Positions 8,354 through 17,017 of a stretch of DNA of 64,000 nt are shown here, one piece after another. The notes beneath the pieces were generated by a model. It was not told the origin of the DNA, did no database searches, and worked only from the letters and a program-made list of their open reading frames with translations. Source of the DNA: Methylomonas methanica. Lineage in GTDB: Bacteria; Pseudomonadota; Gammaproteobacteria; Methylococcales; Methylomonadaceae. Location of the stretch: assembly GCF_001644035.1 (NCBI RefSeq), contig NZ_LUUG01000093.1, positions 86,865 to 150,864 of the forward strand, in the 5' to 3' direction. The position numbers and the translations under genes are program-made. The first letter of the stretch is position 1. The number at the start of each line of letters is the position of its first letter.

Positions 8354-8934
8354 TCCCGCACCAAAAACAGCCGGCGGATTTCACCCAAACCGGTCAGGCT
8401 AAAACTCGCTTCCACCGCTCTGGGCAATCCGCTGCCATCAGCCGGCCAATGCATGGTCCAGTCGCTGCCGTAAAAACGCAAATCAAGCGCCGCGACGTTC
8501 AGCAATTTTTTCCGGCGAAATTGCGTCTGTTGGGTACGATCCAATACAGTCCAGACTTGCCGGTACAAGCTGCCGTTTTCCAGACGATAACTGACACGTT
8601 GCAACTGGCTGTGCATCTCCAATTCCGACCATGCCGGCACGCTACGCGTCAAGGTCAGCAAATCCTCGCCATTGCCGCCGGAAAACGCCGGCTGTTCGCT
8701 GCCGAACTCGTCCCGAATAGAGCGCGGCAAGGCTTGTGCCAGATCTTCGTTCAGCAAATATAAGGTTTGCTGCAACTCGGCGATAGTGTCCGAGCGTTTT
8801 TCGGTGCCCGCTCTGGCATCCAGCACCGCACTCAAACCGGCGTAAGCCATGGCCGCCATGATGGCAAACACCGCCATCGCTATCAGTATTTCCAGCAAGG
8901 TGAAGCCGCGACTTGTGACTGCCTTATTGTTCAT
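8350..8934 (-). CDS. gspJ: Type II secretion minor pseudopilin GspJ
   Basis: About 194 residues from MNNKAVTSRG. This start places the class III leader seven to ten residues before the cleavage motif RG/FTLLEILIAM, whereas the longer ORF would add 16 atypical residues. Glu5 of the mature protein is present. GspJ forms the tip complex with GspI and GspK. The chosen start overlaps the gspI stop by 11 bases. Confidence 0.88.
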   Translation of the reverse strand: MNNKAVTSRGFTLLEILIAMAVFAIMAAMAYAGLSAVLDARAGTEKRSDTIAELQQTLYLLNEDLAQALPRSIRDEFGSEQPAFSGGNGEDLLTLTRSVPAWSELEMHSQLQRVSYRLENGSLYRQVWTVLDRTQQTQFRRKKLLNVAALDLRFYGSDWTMHWPADGSGLPRAVEASFSLTGLGEIRRLFLVRE

Positions 8935-9301
8935 GACCGACCGGGATATAACTAAGCAAACCGGTGTAAGGCGACTTATCACCTTCCAAAAACACTTCTA
9001 TCCGGTAATCCCAAACAGAACCGCCGATACTCGGCGTCACGCCGCGCTTGGCCTGCCAATACCAACGCCGACCGGCCATCTCTTCCCAGCCATCCTGGTT
9101 CTCCGGCTTTTCGGTAGCCAGGCGCAATTGCACCGCATGGTTCGCGGCTATCGTCGCGGCTATCATTTTGTTTTCCAGGTACCAAAGGTTCTTGGTGTTG
9201 TCGGCGGTAATTTTGATCAAGCCGGCCATCAGGATGGCTAACAGGGCCAAGGCAATCAGCACTTCCAATAGAGTAAAGCCGCCGTTGCGGGAGTATTTCA
9301 T
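8924..9301 (-). CDS. gspI: Type II secretion minor pseudopilin GspI
   Basis: 125 residues, usual for GspI. The leader is MKYSRNGG with cleavage before FTLLEVLIALALLAI, and Glu5 is present. The KNLWYLENKMIAATIAANHA stretch is typical of the GspI head. Start overlaps the gspH stop by 4 bases. Confidence 0.9.
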   Translation of the reverse strand: MKYSRNGGFTLLEVLIALALLAILMAGLIKITADNTKNLWYLENKMIAATIAANHAVQLRLATEKPENQDGWEEMAGRRWYWQAKRGVTPSIGGSVWDYRIEVFLEGDKSPYTGLLSYIPVGHEQ

Positions 9302-9840
9302 GGCTTGATGGCGACGCTGGAAACCGCTAAGCCGTCGTCTACCGTATTGCTAACAAAAAACCGGAGCTCACTTTTTGGTAAATCCAAGGCAATTTGAAAT
9401 ACCTCGGCGGCCCCGTCCGGCGTAAATACTATCTGCGGCTGCGAATGCACGTTGCTGCCGAAACGCTTAGCCAAATACACCGGCTTTTCGTCCAAGGTTA
9501 ATGCCAAGCTCATACCGGCCGGCAAGTCCCGTTGCCTGAAGATCGCATCAGTATTCTCCGGCTGCCACTTGCCTTGTACCGGCGACAGAAATCTATATCC
9601 TTGACCCACCAATTCCAAACCGATACTGTCACCGCGTATCATCGCTTCCTGCTCGGCCAGCTCAATCAGTTTTGCCAGGCGCTGAATTTCCAGTTGCTGC
9701 TGTTTGCTGTGATCGGCGTTGCCCATCGCCAGCATCGCCATGCTGCTCATCAAGCCGATCAGGACCATCGCAATCAATAGCTCGATAAGCGTAAAACCGC
9801 GAACGGTCAAGCGCTCAAGCTGACTTACTTTTGCGCCCAA
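9298..9840 (-). CDS. gspH: Type II secretion pseudopilin GspH
   Basis: 180 residues with prepilin motif RG/FTLIELLIAMVLIGL and Glu5. The start given is a TTG overlapping gspG by 16 bases, so a slightly different start cannot be excluded. The helix is followed by the AEQEAMIRGDSIGLEL strand typical of the GspH head. Minor pseudopilin thought to link the GspG shaft to the tip. Confidence 0.85.
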   Translation of the reverse strand: MGAKVSQLERLTVRGFTLIELLIAMVLIGLMSSMAMLAMGNADHSKQQQLEIQRLAKLIELAEQEAMIRGDSIGLELVGQGYRFLSPVQGKWQPENTDAIFRQRDLPAGMSLALTLDEKPVYLAKRFGSNVHSQPQIVFTPDGAAEVFQIALDLPKSELRFFVSNTVDDGLAVSSVAIKP

Positions 9841-10256
9841 TTGGTGATGTCCGCGCCGGCTTCGCTGCCGCCTTCCACACCGTCGGCACCGAAGGAATAC
9901 AAATCAAATTCGCCGTGCGCGCCGGGCTGCATGTAAAAATACGGCTTGCCCCAAGCATCGGCCGGCAGTTGATCCAGATAACCGCCCTGCTTCCAATGCG
10001 CGCCTTGCGGCAAATTGGCCGGCTTGTGTACCAAGGCTTCCAGGCCTTGATCGGTGGTGGGATAGCTGAAATTATCCAGGCGATATAGATCCAGGGCGGC
10101 GCTGATGGCTCTGATGTCTTGCAAGGTACGGGTGGCGCGGGCTTCATCGGGTCTGCCCATGATTTTCGGTACGACGATGGACGCCAGAATGCCCAAAATT
10201 ACGACCACGATCATCACTTCGATCAGGGTAAAGCCTTGCTGTTTTTTATTGCTCAT
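9825..10256 (-). CDS. gspG: Type II secretion major pseudopilin GspG
   Basis: 143 residues. Cleavage site QQG/FTLIEVMIVVVILGILAS with Glu5; family signature LDLYRLDNFSYPTTDQGLEALV; and a C-terminal loop with FDLYSFGADGVEGG that supplies the Ca-binding site of major pseudopilins. It forms the periplasmic piston. It is separated from gspF by 214 bases that carry a BIME-like element, the only large gap in the operon. Confidence 0.95.
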   Translation of the reverse strand: MSNKKQQGFTLIEVMIVVVILGILASIVVPKIMGRPDEARATRTLQDIRAISAALDLYRLDNFSYPTTDQGLEALVHKPANLPQGAHWKQGGYLDQLPADAWGKPYFYMQPGAHGEFDLYSFGADGVEGGSEAGADITNWAQK

Positions 10257-10303
10257 AACGCTAAAAAGTAAGTGGAGTTAAAGCACGCCCCGCCAAGTGG
10301 AGC

Positions 10304-10406
10304 TTGTCGTAAAACGTAGGTTGGGCTGAATACAATGAAGCCCAACATTTTGATTTTGTTGGGCTTCGCGCTGCTCTGCCCAACCTACATTTGACTTTTA
10401 CGACAG
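10304..10406. repeat. BIME-like palindromic element inside the T2SS operon
   Basis: The outer ends TTGTCGTAAAA and TTTTACGACA are inverted repeats. Inside is a head-to-head REP pair: GTAG + GTTGGGC...GCCCAAC (from 10316), and GTTGGGC...GCCCAAC + CTAC (to 10388). Same outer ends as the 408-584 element. It lies between gspF and gspG, where strong RNA structure could uncouple expression of the major pseudopilin from the upstream genes. Confidence 0.65.
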
Positions 10407-10470
10407 CCTCAAGTGTGGGGCAACGGCGAGAAGATTAGAAAGCCAACGTGACAGGCGTATGACAAAGACG

Positions 10471-11682
10471 CTATCTAATCAACTGGTTCATTTCAAAAAT
10501 CGGTAACAGAATCGCCAGCACGATGGTCAGCACCACCAAGCCCATGAACAAAATCAAGGCCGGTTCGAATAAACCCATGGTTAGTTCGGTCAGCGCCTGA
10601 ATATCGCGCTCCTGATCATCAGCAGCGCTTTCCAGCATGCGCGGCAATTGACCGCTGGCTTCGCCGCTGGCGACCAAATGTATCGTCACCGGCGGGAAGA
10701 AACCGCTGGCTTCCAGCGCCTTGTTCAAACTCTGCCCTTCCCGCACCCGAATCGCGGTATGAGCGACCGCCTGCTGCATCGCGTTGTTGGACAATACCTG
10801 ACTGGAGATTTTTAAGGCTTCCAGCAACTCGACGCCGCTATTGGTCAAAATCGCCAGCGTGCGGGTAAAACGGGCGGTGTTCAAGCCCTTGGAAAAGCGA
10901 GCAGTAATCGGCATGGTCAACAGCCAACGGTGAAACAGCATGCGCGGTCGCTCCCGGCGCAAAACTAGCTTTGCTGCCACGGACAGAGCCACCGCGATGA
11001 TCAACAGCAGTAAGCCATTGCTCTGTAAAAAATCGCTACAAGTAATCAACGCTTGAGTAATAGCCGGCAGCTCGTGGCCCATTTTGTCGAACACGCCGGT
11101 GATTTCCGGTACCACATACGCCAACAGGCCGATGACCACCAATATCGACACCGACGACAGCAACACCGGATAAATCATCGCCATCTGCAACTTGCGATGC
11201 AGTTGGCCCTTGTCGCTGAGATAGTCGGCCAGCTTTTCCAGCACTTGGTCGAGCTTGCCCGAGGATTCGCCGGCTTCGATAGTGGCGCGGTACAAAGGCG
11301 GAAAGGTACTGGGAAATGCCTGACAGGCCACGGCCAGACTTTGCCCTTCCAGAACTCGGCTTCTGATCGCCAGCAAAATCCGCCTAGCCCGCGCCGATTC
11401 CAGTTGCCGGGCAATAATGCCCAAGGCTTCATCTATCGCCAAGCCGGACTTCAACAAAGCAGCCAATTGCCGGGTGATGTGCGCCAGCGCACGCATGCCG
11501 ATGTTTTGCGCCAACAAGGGCGACTGACCGCTGCGTTCTTTTTTATGAACTTCCTGAATATCCAGCAGGGTTAAATCATTGGCCTTCAATTGCTGGCGGG
11601 CGGATTTGATGGTGTCGCTCTCAAGCGTGCCTTTAACCGACTTGCCCTTATTGTTTAAAGCTTGATATTCGAAGACCGCCAT
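10471..11682 (-). CDS. gspF: Type II secretion inner-membrane platform protein GspF
   Basis: 403 residues, standard GspF/PilC length. Two tandem T2SSF domains (residues about 70-190 and 270-395) with three membrane helices, including LLSSVSILVVIGLLAYVV and LFMGLVVLTIVLAILLPIF. The N-terminus MAVFEYQALNNKGKSVKG is typical. It couples GspE to pseudopilus assembly. Nine bases separate it from gspE. Confidence 0.95.
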   Translation of the reverse strand: MAVFEYQALNNKGKSVKGTLESDTIKSARQQLKANDLTLLDIQEVHKKERSGQSPLLAQNIGMRALAHITRQLAALLKSGLAIDEALGIIARQLESARARRILLAIRSRVLEGQSLAVACQAFPSTFPPLYRATIEAGESSGKLDQVLEKLADYLSDKGQLHRKLQMAMIYPVLLSSVSILVVIGLLAYVVPEITGVFDKMGHELPAITQALITCSDFLQSNGLLLLIIAVALSVAAKLVLRRERPRMLFHRWLLTMPITARFSKGLNTARFTRTLAILTNSGVELLEALKISSQVLSNNAMQQAVAHTAIRVREGQSLNKALEASGFFPPVTIHLVASGEASGQLPRMLESAADDQERDIQALTELTMGLFEPALILFMGLVVLTIVLAILLPIFEMNQLIR

Positions 11683-11691
11683 GGCCGTTCC

Positions 11692-13203
11692 TCAATCCTT
11701 TAAGGTAATGCGAATGGCTTCGTCGACGCTGGTGTCGCCGTTCAGCACTTTTTCCAGTGCGCTTTGTTGAATGCTGCGCGAGGTCAGTCTGGCATGCCGT
11801 TCCAGTTCCAAATCGCCGGCGCCATCGTGTATCAACTGTTGCATCGCGCCATCCAGCATGATCATTTCAAAGATACCGGCCCTGCCCTTGTAACCGTGGT
11901 TATGGCACTGCGGGCAGCCTTGGGCTTGATAAACGGTCACAGTCTCGTCAGCTTGGTTGCGATAACCCAGCTTGGCTAAATCCTGTACCGGCACCTGCTC
12001 CGGTTTTTTGCAATGCGGGCAAAGTTTACGCACCAGCCGTTGGGCGATCACGCCAACCAAGCTGGAGGCCAACAAGAAAGGCTCTATGCCCATGTCGCGC
12101 AGCCGGGTTATAGCGCCCACGGCAGTATTGGTATGCAGTGTCGATAGCACCAAGTGGCCGGTCAAGCTGGCTTGCACTGCAATCTCGGCGGTTTCGCGGT
12201 CGCGAATCTCGCCGACCATCACGATGTCCGGATCCTGCCGTAAAATCGCCCGCAAGCCCTTGGCAAAGGTCATATCCACCTTGGCATTAACCTGGGTTTG
12301 GCCAACGCCGTCCAGGTAATATTCGATAGGATCTTCGACGGTGAGAATATTGCGGCTGCGCTGATTCAATTGATTGACCACCGCGTACAAGCTGGTGGTT
12401 TTCCCGGAACCGGTAGGCCCGGTCACCAGAACGATGCCGTGCGGCCGAGCGATCATCTGCTGAATACTGTTCAACTCGTAATCCGACATACCGACCTGTT
12501 TCAAGCTCAATTGGTTGGCCTGCTTGTCCAGCAAACGCAATACTACCCGCTCGCCGTGGCCGGAGGGCAAAGTCGATACCCGCACATCAACGGTGCGGCC
12601 GCCGATGTTCAACGATATACGGCCGTCCTGCGGCAGCCGTTTTTCGGCGATGTCCAGCTTGGCCATTACTTTAAGGCGAGAAATCACCATCGGCGCAAAT
12701 TCACGTTGCGGCTCGATAATTTCCCGCAAGGTGCCGTCCACCCGAAACCGCACCACCATGCGCTTTTCGTAAGACTCGATATGAATGTCCGAGGCGTTTT
12801 CCTTGATGGCTTCGGTGAGTAGCGCGTTGATCAAACGGATGATCGGCGCTTCGTCTTCGCTTTCCAGTAAGTCTTCAGGCTTGGGCAAATGCTGGGCCAT
12901 CTCGGACAAATCCAGATTGTCCTGCATATCGTCGACCATCTGCTGGGCATGGCCGGTTTTGTGCTCGTAAACCGCTTGCAACAGACGTTCAAACTCTTCC
13001 GCACCCACCGCTTCGAAACTGGCCGGCCTATCCACGAAGCGCCGGGTTTCCAGTAAAGCCGTTACCGAGGCTTTGGGCTGATAAACGATGCGCGCCTGCT
13101 GCGCGGAACATTCAGCAACGATCACGCCGTGACGTTTGGCAAAACCGTAAGACGGTAGCCTGATTTCGGTCGGCGCTGGCGCTGTCGGTTCAGCGCTTGT
13201 CAT
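11692..13203 (-). CDS. gspE: Type II secretion ATPase GspE
   Basis: About 503 residues from ATG with GAGG a few bases upstream; a longer reading adds eight residues. Walker A GPTGSGKT, Asp box (ILTVEDPIEYYL), Walker B (DPDIVMVGEIRDRETAEIA), His box (GHLVLSTLHTN) and the tetracysteine zinc element CPHCKK...CPQCHNHGYKGR are all present. Cytoplasmic hexameric motor for pseudopilus assembly, recruited by GspL. Overlaps the end of gspD slightly. Confidence 0.95.
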   Translation of the reverse strand: MTSAEPTAPAPTEIRLPSYGFAKRHGVIVAECSAQQARIVYQPKASVTALLETRRFVDRPASFEAVGAEEFERLLQAVYEHKTGHAQQMVDDMQDNLDLSEMAQHLPKPEDLLESEDEAPIIRLINALLTEAIKENASDIHIESYEKRMVVRFRVDGTLREIIEPQREFAPMVISRLKVMAKLDIAEKRLPQDGRISLNIGGRTVDVRVSTLPSGHGERVVLRLLDKQANQLSLKQVGMSDYELNSIQQMIARPHGIVLVTGPTGSGKTTSLYAVVNQLNQRSRNILTVEDPIEYYLDGVGQTQVNAKVDMTFAKGLRAILRQDPDIVMVGEIRDRETAEIAVQASLTGHLVLSTLHTNTAVGAITRLRDMGIEPFLLASSLVGVIAQRLVRKLCPHCKKPEQVPVQDLAKLGYRNQADETVTVYQAQGCPQCHNHGYKGRAGIFEMIMLDGAMQQLIHDGAGDLELERHARLTSRSIQQSALEKVLNGDTSVDEAIRITLKD

Positions 13204-15097
13204 TGCCGCCAGCCTCGCCGCTGTCATCTTGCACAGCCGAATTGTCGTCCGGTAAGTTGTCCAGCAGAGGCTGTTTCTGCTCCGGCATCAACAGCACGCC
13301 GTCCTCGTTAAACTCTTGCTGCTTGTCGCGGATATAGTTGTATTTGTCGTGGGTTAAGCCGCTGGATTTACCCGCATCCCTGATGATTTGCGGGCGCAAA
13401 AACACCATCAGATTTTTTTTGGTGATGGTCGTCGAATTGGTTTGGAACAAGTAGCCCAGAAAAGGAATATCCCCCAACAATGGCACCTTATCCACCGTTT
13501 CGGTGATGTCGTCTTCAATCAAGCCACCCAATACCAATACCTTGCCGTCATCGACCAATACGCTGGTTTCGATCTTGCGTTTATTGGTTTGTAAGTCCGC
13601 GCCGGTGGTGCCTTGCACGACGCTGGAGACCTCTTGCGCGACTTTTAATTTGACCGCGTTGCCTTCGCTGATCTGCGGTAAGACCTTGAGTTTGATACCG
13701 ATGTCTTCACGCTGGATGGTTTGAAACGGTGTGCTCAGGCTGCCGCCGACGGACGGCGTGTACTGGCCGGTGGTTAACGGAATGTTACGACCAACTATCA
13801 TGCTGGCTTCTTCGTTATCCATCGTCACCAGCGACGGCGTGGATAACACGTTGACGTCGGTATCGTTGGCAAAGGCGGTCAACAAGGCTTTTAATTCGCT
13901 GCCGGCCAGATAGCCGATGCTTAAGCCCTTGCCCGCCGAGGTAATAAATTGCGATAGATTCAAAGAGTTGCCCTCCCCTTTTCTGTTCGCGGCAAACACG
14001 CTACCGTCTTCCTTGGTTTGCCATTCGACACCGATATTCTGCGATTTGTCGTAACTGACTTCGGCAATAATCGCTTCAATATGCACTTGGGCGCGACGCA
14101 CGTCCAATTGTCTGACCACCGATTTCAAAGTCAGCATCAAATCGTGCGGCGCGGTGATAATCAGCGCGTTAGCCGCTTCGTCCGCCCGAACATCGAAATC
14201 CTTACTGGTCGTGGTTTTGGTTTTAGGCTGGTCGGCTTTTTCGTCCTTTAAAGACCCCACCCCGGTCAGCGTTTCCACCAATTCCTTGGCTACCGCATAA
14301 CGCATGTAAATCACTTCGGTATTGCCGGATTTTTCCATCGGCGTATCCAGATTGGCGATCAAGGCCCGCATCTGCAAGCGCATTTCCGGGTCGCCGCCGA
14401 GGATAATGGAATTTGAGCGTTCGTCGGCCACCATCGGCGGTGCGACCTGCGCGGTTTTGCCGGCATTGCTACCGGTGATTAATGTGTTTAATGGTTGAAT
14501 CAAATCGGCGGCATTGGCATGCCGCAAGTTGATGATTTCTATATTTTGCAAATTGCTTTTATCGATTTGCTTGATCATCGCCGCCAGGCGTTTAACGTTG
14601 GCGGCGGTATCGGACAGGATCACGGTGTTACTTTCCGGCACCGCACCGATAAACGCATATTGCGGCATCAAAGGCAACAAGGTCTGTACCAGTTGCGTCG
14701 CATCGACGTGATGCACCTGTAAGACTCGGGTCAGTTGCTCGTCGCCGTTCTGCGGATTGCCGCGCAATTCGCTTTCCTCGCCGTCCTGCTTGGCGGTGAC
14801 GTTGGGAATAATCTTCACCACGTTGCCGTTCGGAATCGCCGAGTAACCGTGCACCTTTAAAATGGACAGGAATACATCGTAAACCTGGGCGGATTTCATC
14901 GGCGTGGAAGTCACCACCGAGATATTACCGGTGATGCGCGGATCGATAATAAAGTTTTTACCGGTGACATCGGCAACCGTTTCGATCAGCGCGCGAATAT
15001 CGACATCTTTCAGATTCAGCGAAAATTCGTCTTTTTCCGCCAGCAGCATCGGGCAGAAAATGGCCAGCAGAAAGCCGAGCAACAAGCGTGTTTTCAT
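13190..15097 (-). CDS. gspD: Type II secretion outer-membrane secretin GspD
   Basis: 635 residues. Signal peptide MKTRLLLGFLLAIFCPMLLA; N0 domain with DVDIRALIETVADVTGKNFI; three KH-like N1-N3 domains with the NAL-IT motif (ANALIITAPHD); and a secretin core ending in VPLLGDIPFLGYLFQ and NLMVFLRPQII. Residues beyond about 590 form a charged S-domain-like tail. It makes the gated outer-membrane pore. No pilotin gene adjoins. Confidence 0.95.
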   Translation of the reverse strand: MKTRLLLGFLLAIFCPMLLAEKDEFSLNLKDVDIRALIETVADVTGKNFIIDPRITGNISVVTSTPMKSAQVYDVFLSILKVHGYSAIPNGNVVKIIPNVTAKQDGEESELRGNPQNGDEQLTRVLQVHHVDATQLVQTLLPLMPQYAFIGAVPESNTVILSDTAANVKRLAAMIKQIDKSNLQNIEIINLRHANAADLIQPLNTLITGSNAGKTAQVAPPMVADERSNSIILGGDPEMRLQMRALIANLDTPMEKSGNTEVIYMRYAVAKELVETLTGVGSLKDEKADQPKTKTTTSKDFDVRADEAANALIITAPHDLMLTLKSVVRQLDVRRAQVHIEAIIAEVSYDKSQNIGVEWQTKEDGSVFAANRKGEGNSLNLSQFITSAGKGLSIGYLAGSELKALLTAFANDTDVNVLSTPSLVTMDNEEASMIVGRNIPLTTGQYTPSVGGSLSTPFQTIQREDIGIKLKVLPQISEGNAVKLKVAQEVSSVVQGTTGADLQTNKRKIETSVLVDDGKVLVLGGLIEDDITETVDKVPLLGDIPFLGYLFQTNSTTITKKNLMVFLRPQIIRDAGKSSGLTHDKYNYIRDKQQEFNEDGVLLMPEQKQPLLDNLPDDNSAVQDDSGEAGGNDKR

Positions 15098-15122
15098 TTG
15101 CAGTGTTTACAAGGGAGGGGGA

Positions 15123-15668
15123 TTATTCGGTGGCGCTTGGCGCGCGGACGCTATCTTTTTTTAATAACAAGGATTCCTGGCGTTCGCCATGCTTGAGCAA
15201 GACCCGGTCTGCTTCGACAGACTGCAACACCGCGCCGCCGGGCAGCTCGTCGCCCAGCCTATATTTCTTTTGCTGCCCGTCGTCGGCTTGAATGATGCCG
15301 CTGGCATTTTCCGGGTTCTTGGATAAAAACATGATACCCAGCAGTTTGAGCTGTAATTGAGTCTCCGCAACGGCGCCCTTATCCGACACGCTCTCCGGGC
15401 TTTGCCCGAACAAATGCCAGGTGCCGATTTCCGACAAATCCATGGGCGGATTTTGCGCAGCTGTTTCAGTTGAGGCAGGTGCCGCAGTTTCTGCCGGATT
15501 CTGACCTACGTCCACCAACGCGGTGGACAGATTTACATACAACACCCCAAGCAAATAAACCGCAGCCAGGGCTGTGGCAAGCCATTGCAGATAGGCGCCA
15601 CCGGCCACTCCTCGCTCTGCTGCTTTCAAATCGAAAGCCAATCTTGAAAAACCGGCAAATTTCATCAT
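15123..15668 (-). CDS. gspC: Type II secretion protein GspC
   Basis: About 181 residues from one of two adjacent ATG codons (MMKFAGFSRL); longer readings run into the divergent gene. One N-terminal membrane helix (LATALAAVYLLGVLYVN), a Pro/Ala linker, then the homology region with DLSEIGTWHLFGQSP and LQLKLLGIMF. It ends after the HR domain without PDZ or coiled coil, so it is short for a GspC (commonly 270-300 residues). GspC links the platform to GspD. First gene of the operon; its promoter should lie in 15669-15793. Confidence 0.85.
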   Translation of the reverse strand: MMKFAGFSRLAFDLKAAERGVAGGAYLQWLATALAAVYLLGVLYVNLSTALVDVGQNPAETAAPASTETAAQNPPMDLSEIGTWHLFGQSPESVSDKGAVAETQLQLKLLGIMFLSKNPENASGIIQADDGQQKKYRLGDELPGGAVLQSVEADRVLLKHGERQESLLLKKDSVRAPSATE

Positions 15669-15793
15669 GATTCGATTATGCTGGAAAAACATGACTGTTT
15701 TATGACAAACCCGGCCTGGCCGAGAGCTCCCAATCCGGCCTAGCGGCTGACTTGCCGGCAGCCCCCAAGCGCTGTTAGAGTTGACCGGAAGAC

Positions 15794-16960
15794 ATGAACC
15801 CACTCACATCAAATACGCCCATGAATGGATTATCAACCCTGGAACAGGCCTTTGGCGGCGCAGCGAGCCGCATCGAGGGAATCGATAGATTAGCCGGCGA
15901 TTTAAATCGCTGGTATCTGCAACAGCCTCTAGAATGCAACTTCCTGCACCCCTGCTTAATAGGCGGCAAACCGGCCCTGGTTTGTCAAGCCGGCCTGAGC
16001 CGCGATGCCGAAGCTGCTTTTGCCGAATTGGCAGCCATCGCCCGGCGTTACGGTGTTTATCTAAAAGAAGACAGCCGGCAGCGCGACGATAGCTCTATCC
16101 TGCATAACCGCCGCCGTGAAGTCAGCCTGGTGTTGAGTTTTTGCATAGGCATGATGGGCTCTTCGCGCATGGTAACCGCCAATGATTTGCAGCCGGTCAA
16201 TGCCGTGCAGTCGGTTGCCAGCCAACTGGCCGAGCCGGCCAACACTATGCAGGTCAAGCTGTCGGTCGATAAGGACGGCGCATCGACGATTCGTTTGCGT
16301 CTGCGCAAACCGCCCAGCGCCGCGGAAGTGATGGCTGCATACAGCCAAAAGCAAGCCACGCTAAGCCGCGACCCCCTTGCAAAAACGGAAATCTTTAATT
16401 TTCTCAGCGACATCTATCAGGCCGAGTCCGCCGATCCGGCCAATATCGGCGCCGACTTAGCGCTAATGGCCGACTATTTTTCGCACTACCCGCAAGCCGT
16501 GAATTTGCTCAGCGAACTGCGCGGTCAAAAACTCATACTGAAATACAAGCAAAATACCTGGCAAACTCAGGCCTTTGGCAATCAATTTGGGGTGGATAGC
16601 GTGACGATTTATTTCGACACCCGCTTGGGTGCGCAATTGCTGAACGATCCCGGTTGCGACAGCACGCCGGCATGCAGCATCTCGCCCGCCGACGCCTTAC
16701 TGCATGAATTGCTGCATGCCAAATTGATGTTGCTGGACAGCCAACATTTTATCGATGGCGGCGGCATGGCCCAAAATCTTTACCCATTCGAGCACGAACG
16801 CGAGGTGATCAATCACGAAAACCGTTTGTACCAAGACATGAACCAATTGGACGGTCGTGCCCGCCCTTTAAGGCATAGACATAGCGGCGAGTTATTGCAA
16901 GTCTCCTGCCCGGCCTGCAACCCAATAAAGCAAGTTGCGTCAAGCGACCCAAGCCTGTAA
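15794..16960 (+). CDS. HExxH metallopeptidase candidate, M91 (NleD/HopH1)-like
   Basis: 388 residues without signal peptide or membrane segment. The C-terminal third contains DALLHELLHAKLML (HELLH zinc motif, about residues 295-299), followed about 40 residues later by EHEREVINHENRLYQDM, which could supply the third ligand Glu. This arrangement (HExxH, then an E-x-x-x-x-x-x-E-N helix) resembles M91 effector proteases such as NleD/HopH1; the assignment is by motif only. Four Cys lie near 296-300 and the C-terminus (DPGCDSTPAC, CPACN). GGAAG precedes the ATG. It is divergent from the T2SS operon and 57 bases upstream of the EF-hand protein gene, so the three may be functionally linked, but it lacks the Sec signal a T2SS substrate would need. 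Confidence 0.5.
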   Translation: MNPLTSNTPMNGLSTLEQAFGGAASRIEGIDRLAGDLNRWYLQQPLECNFLHPCLIGGKPALVCQAGLSRDAEAAFAELAAIARRYGVYLKEDSRQRDDSSILHNRRREVSLVLSFCIGMMGSSRMVTANDLQPVNAVQSVASQLAEPANTMQVKLSVDKDGASTIRLRLRKPPSAAEVMAAYSQKQATLSRDPLAKTEIFNFLSDIYQAESADPANIGADLALMADYFSHYPQAVNLLSELRGQKLILKYKQNTWQTQAFGNQFGVDSVTIYFDTRLGAQLLNDPGCDSTPACSISPADALLHELLHAKLMLLDSQHFIDGGGMAQNLYPFEHEREVINHENRLYQDMNQLDGRARPLRHRHSGELLQVSCPACNPIKQVASSDPSL

Positions 16961-17017
16961 AACTAGCGAAATTTCGTGATAAGCATAACAAAAACCACTC
17001 AACTCAGGAGACACAAA

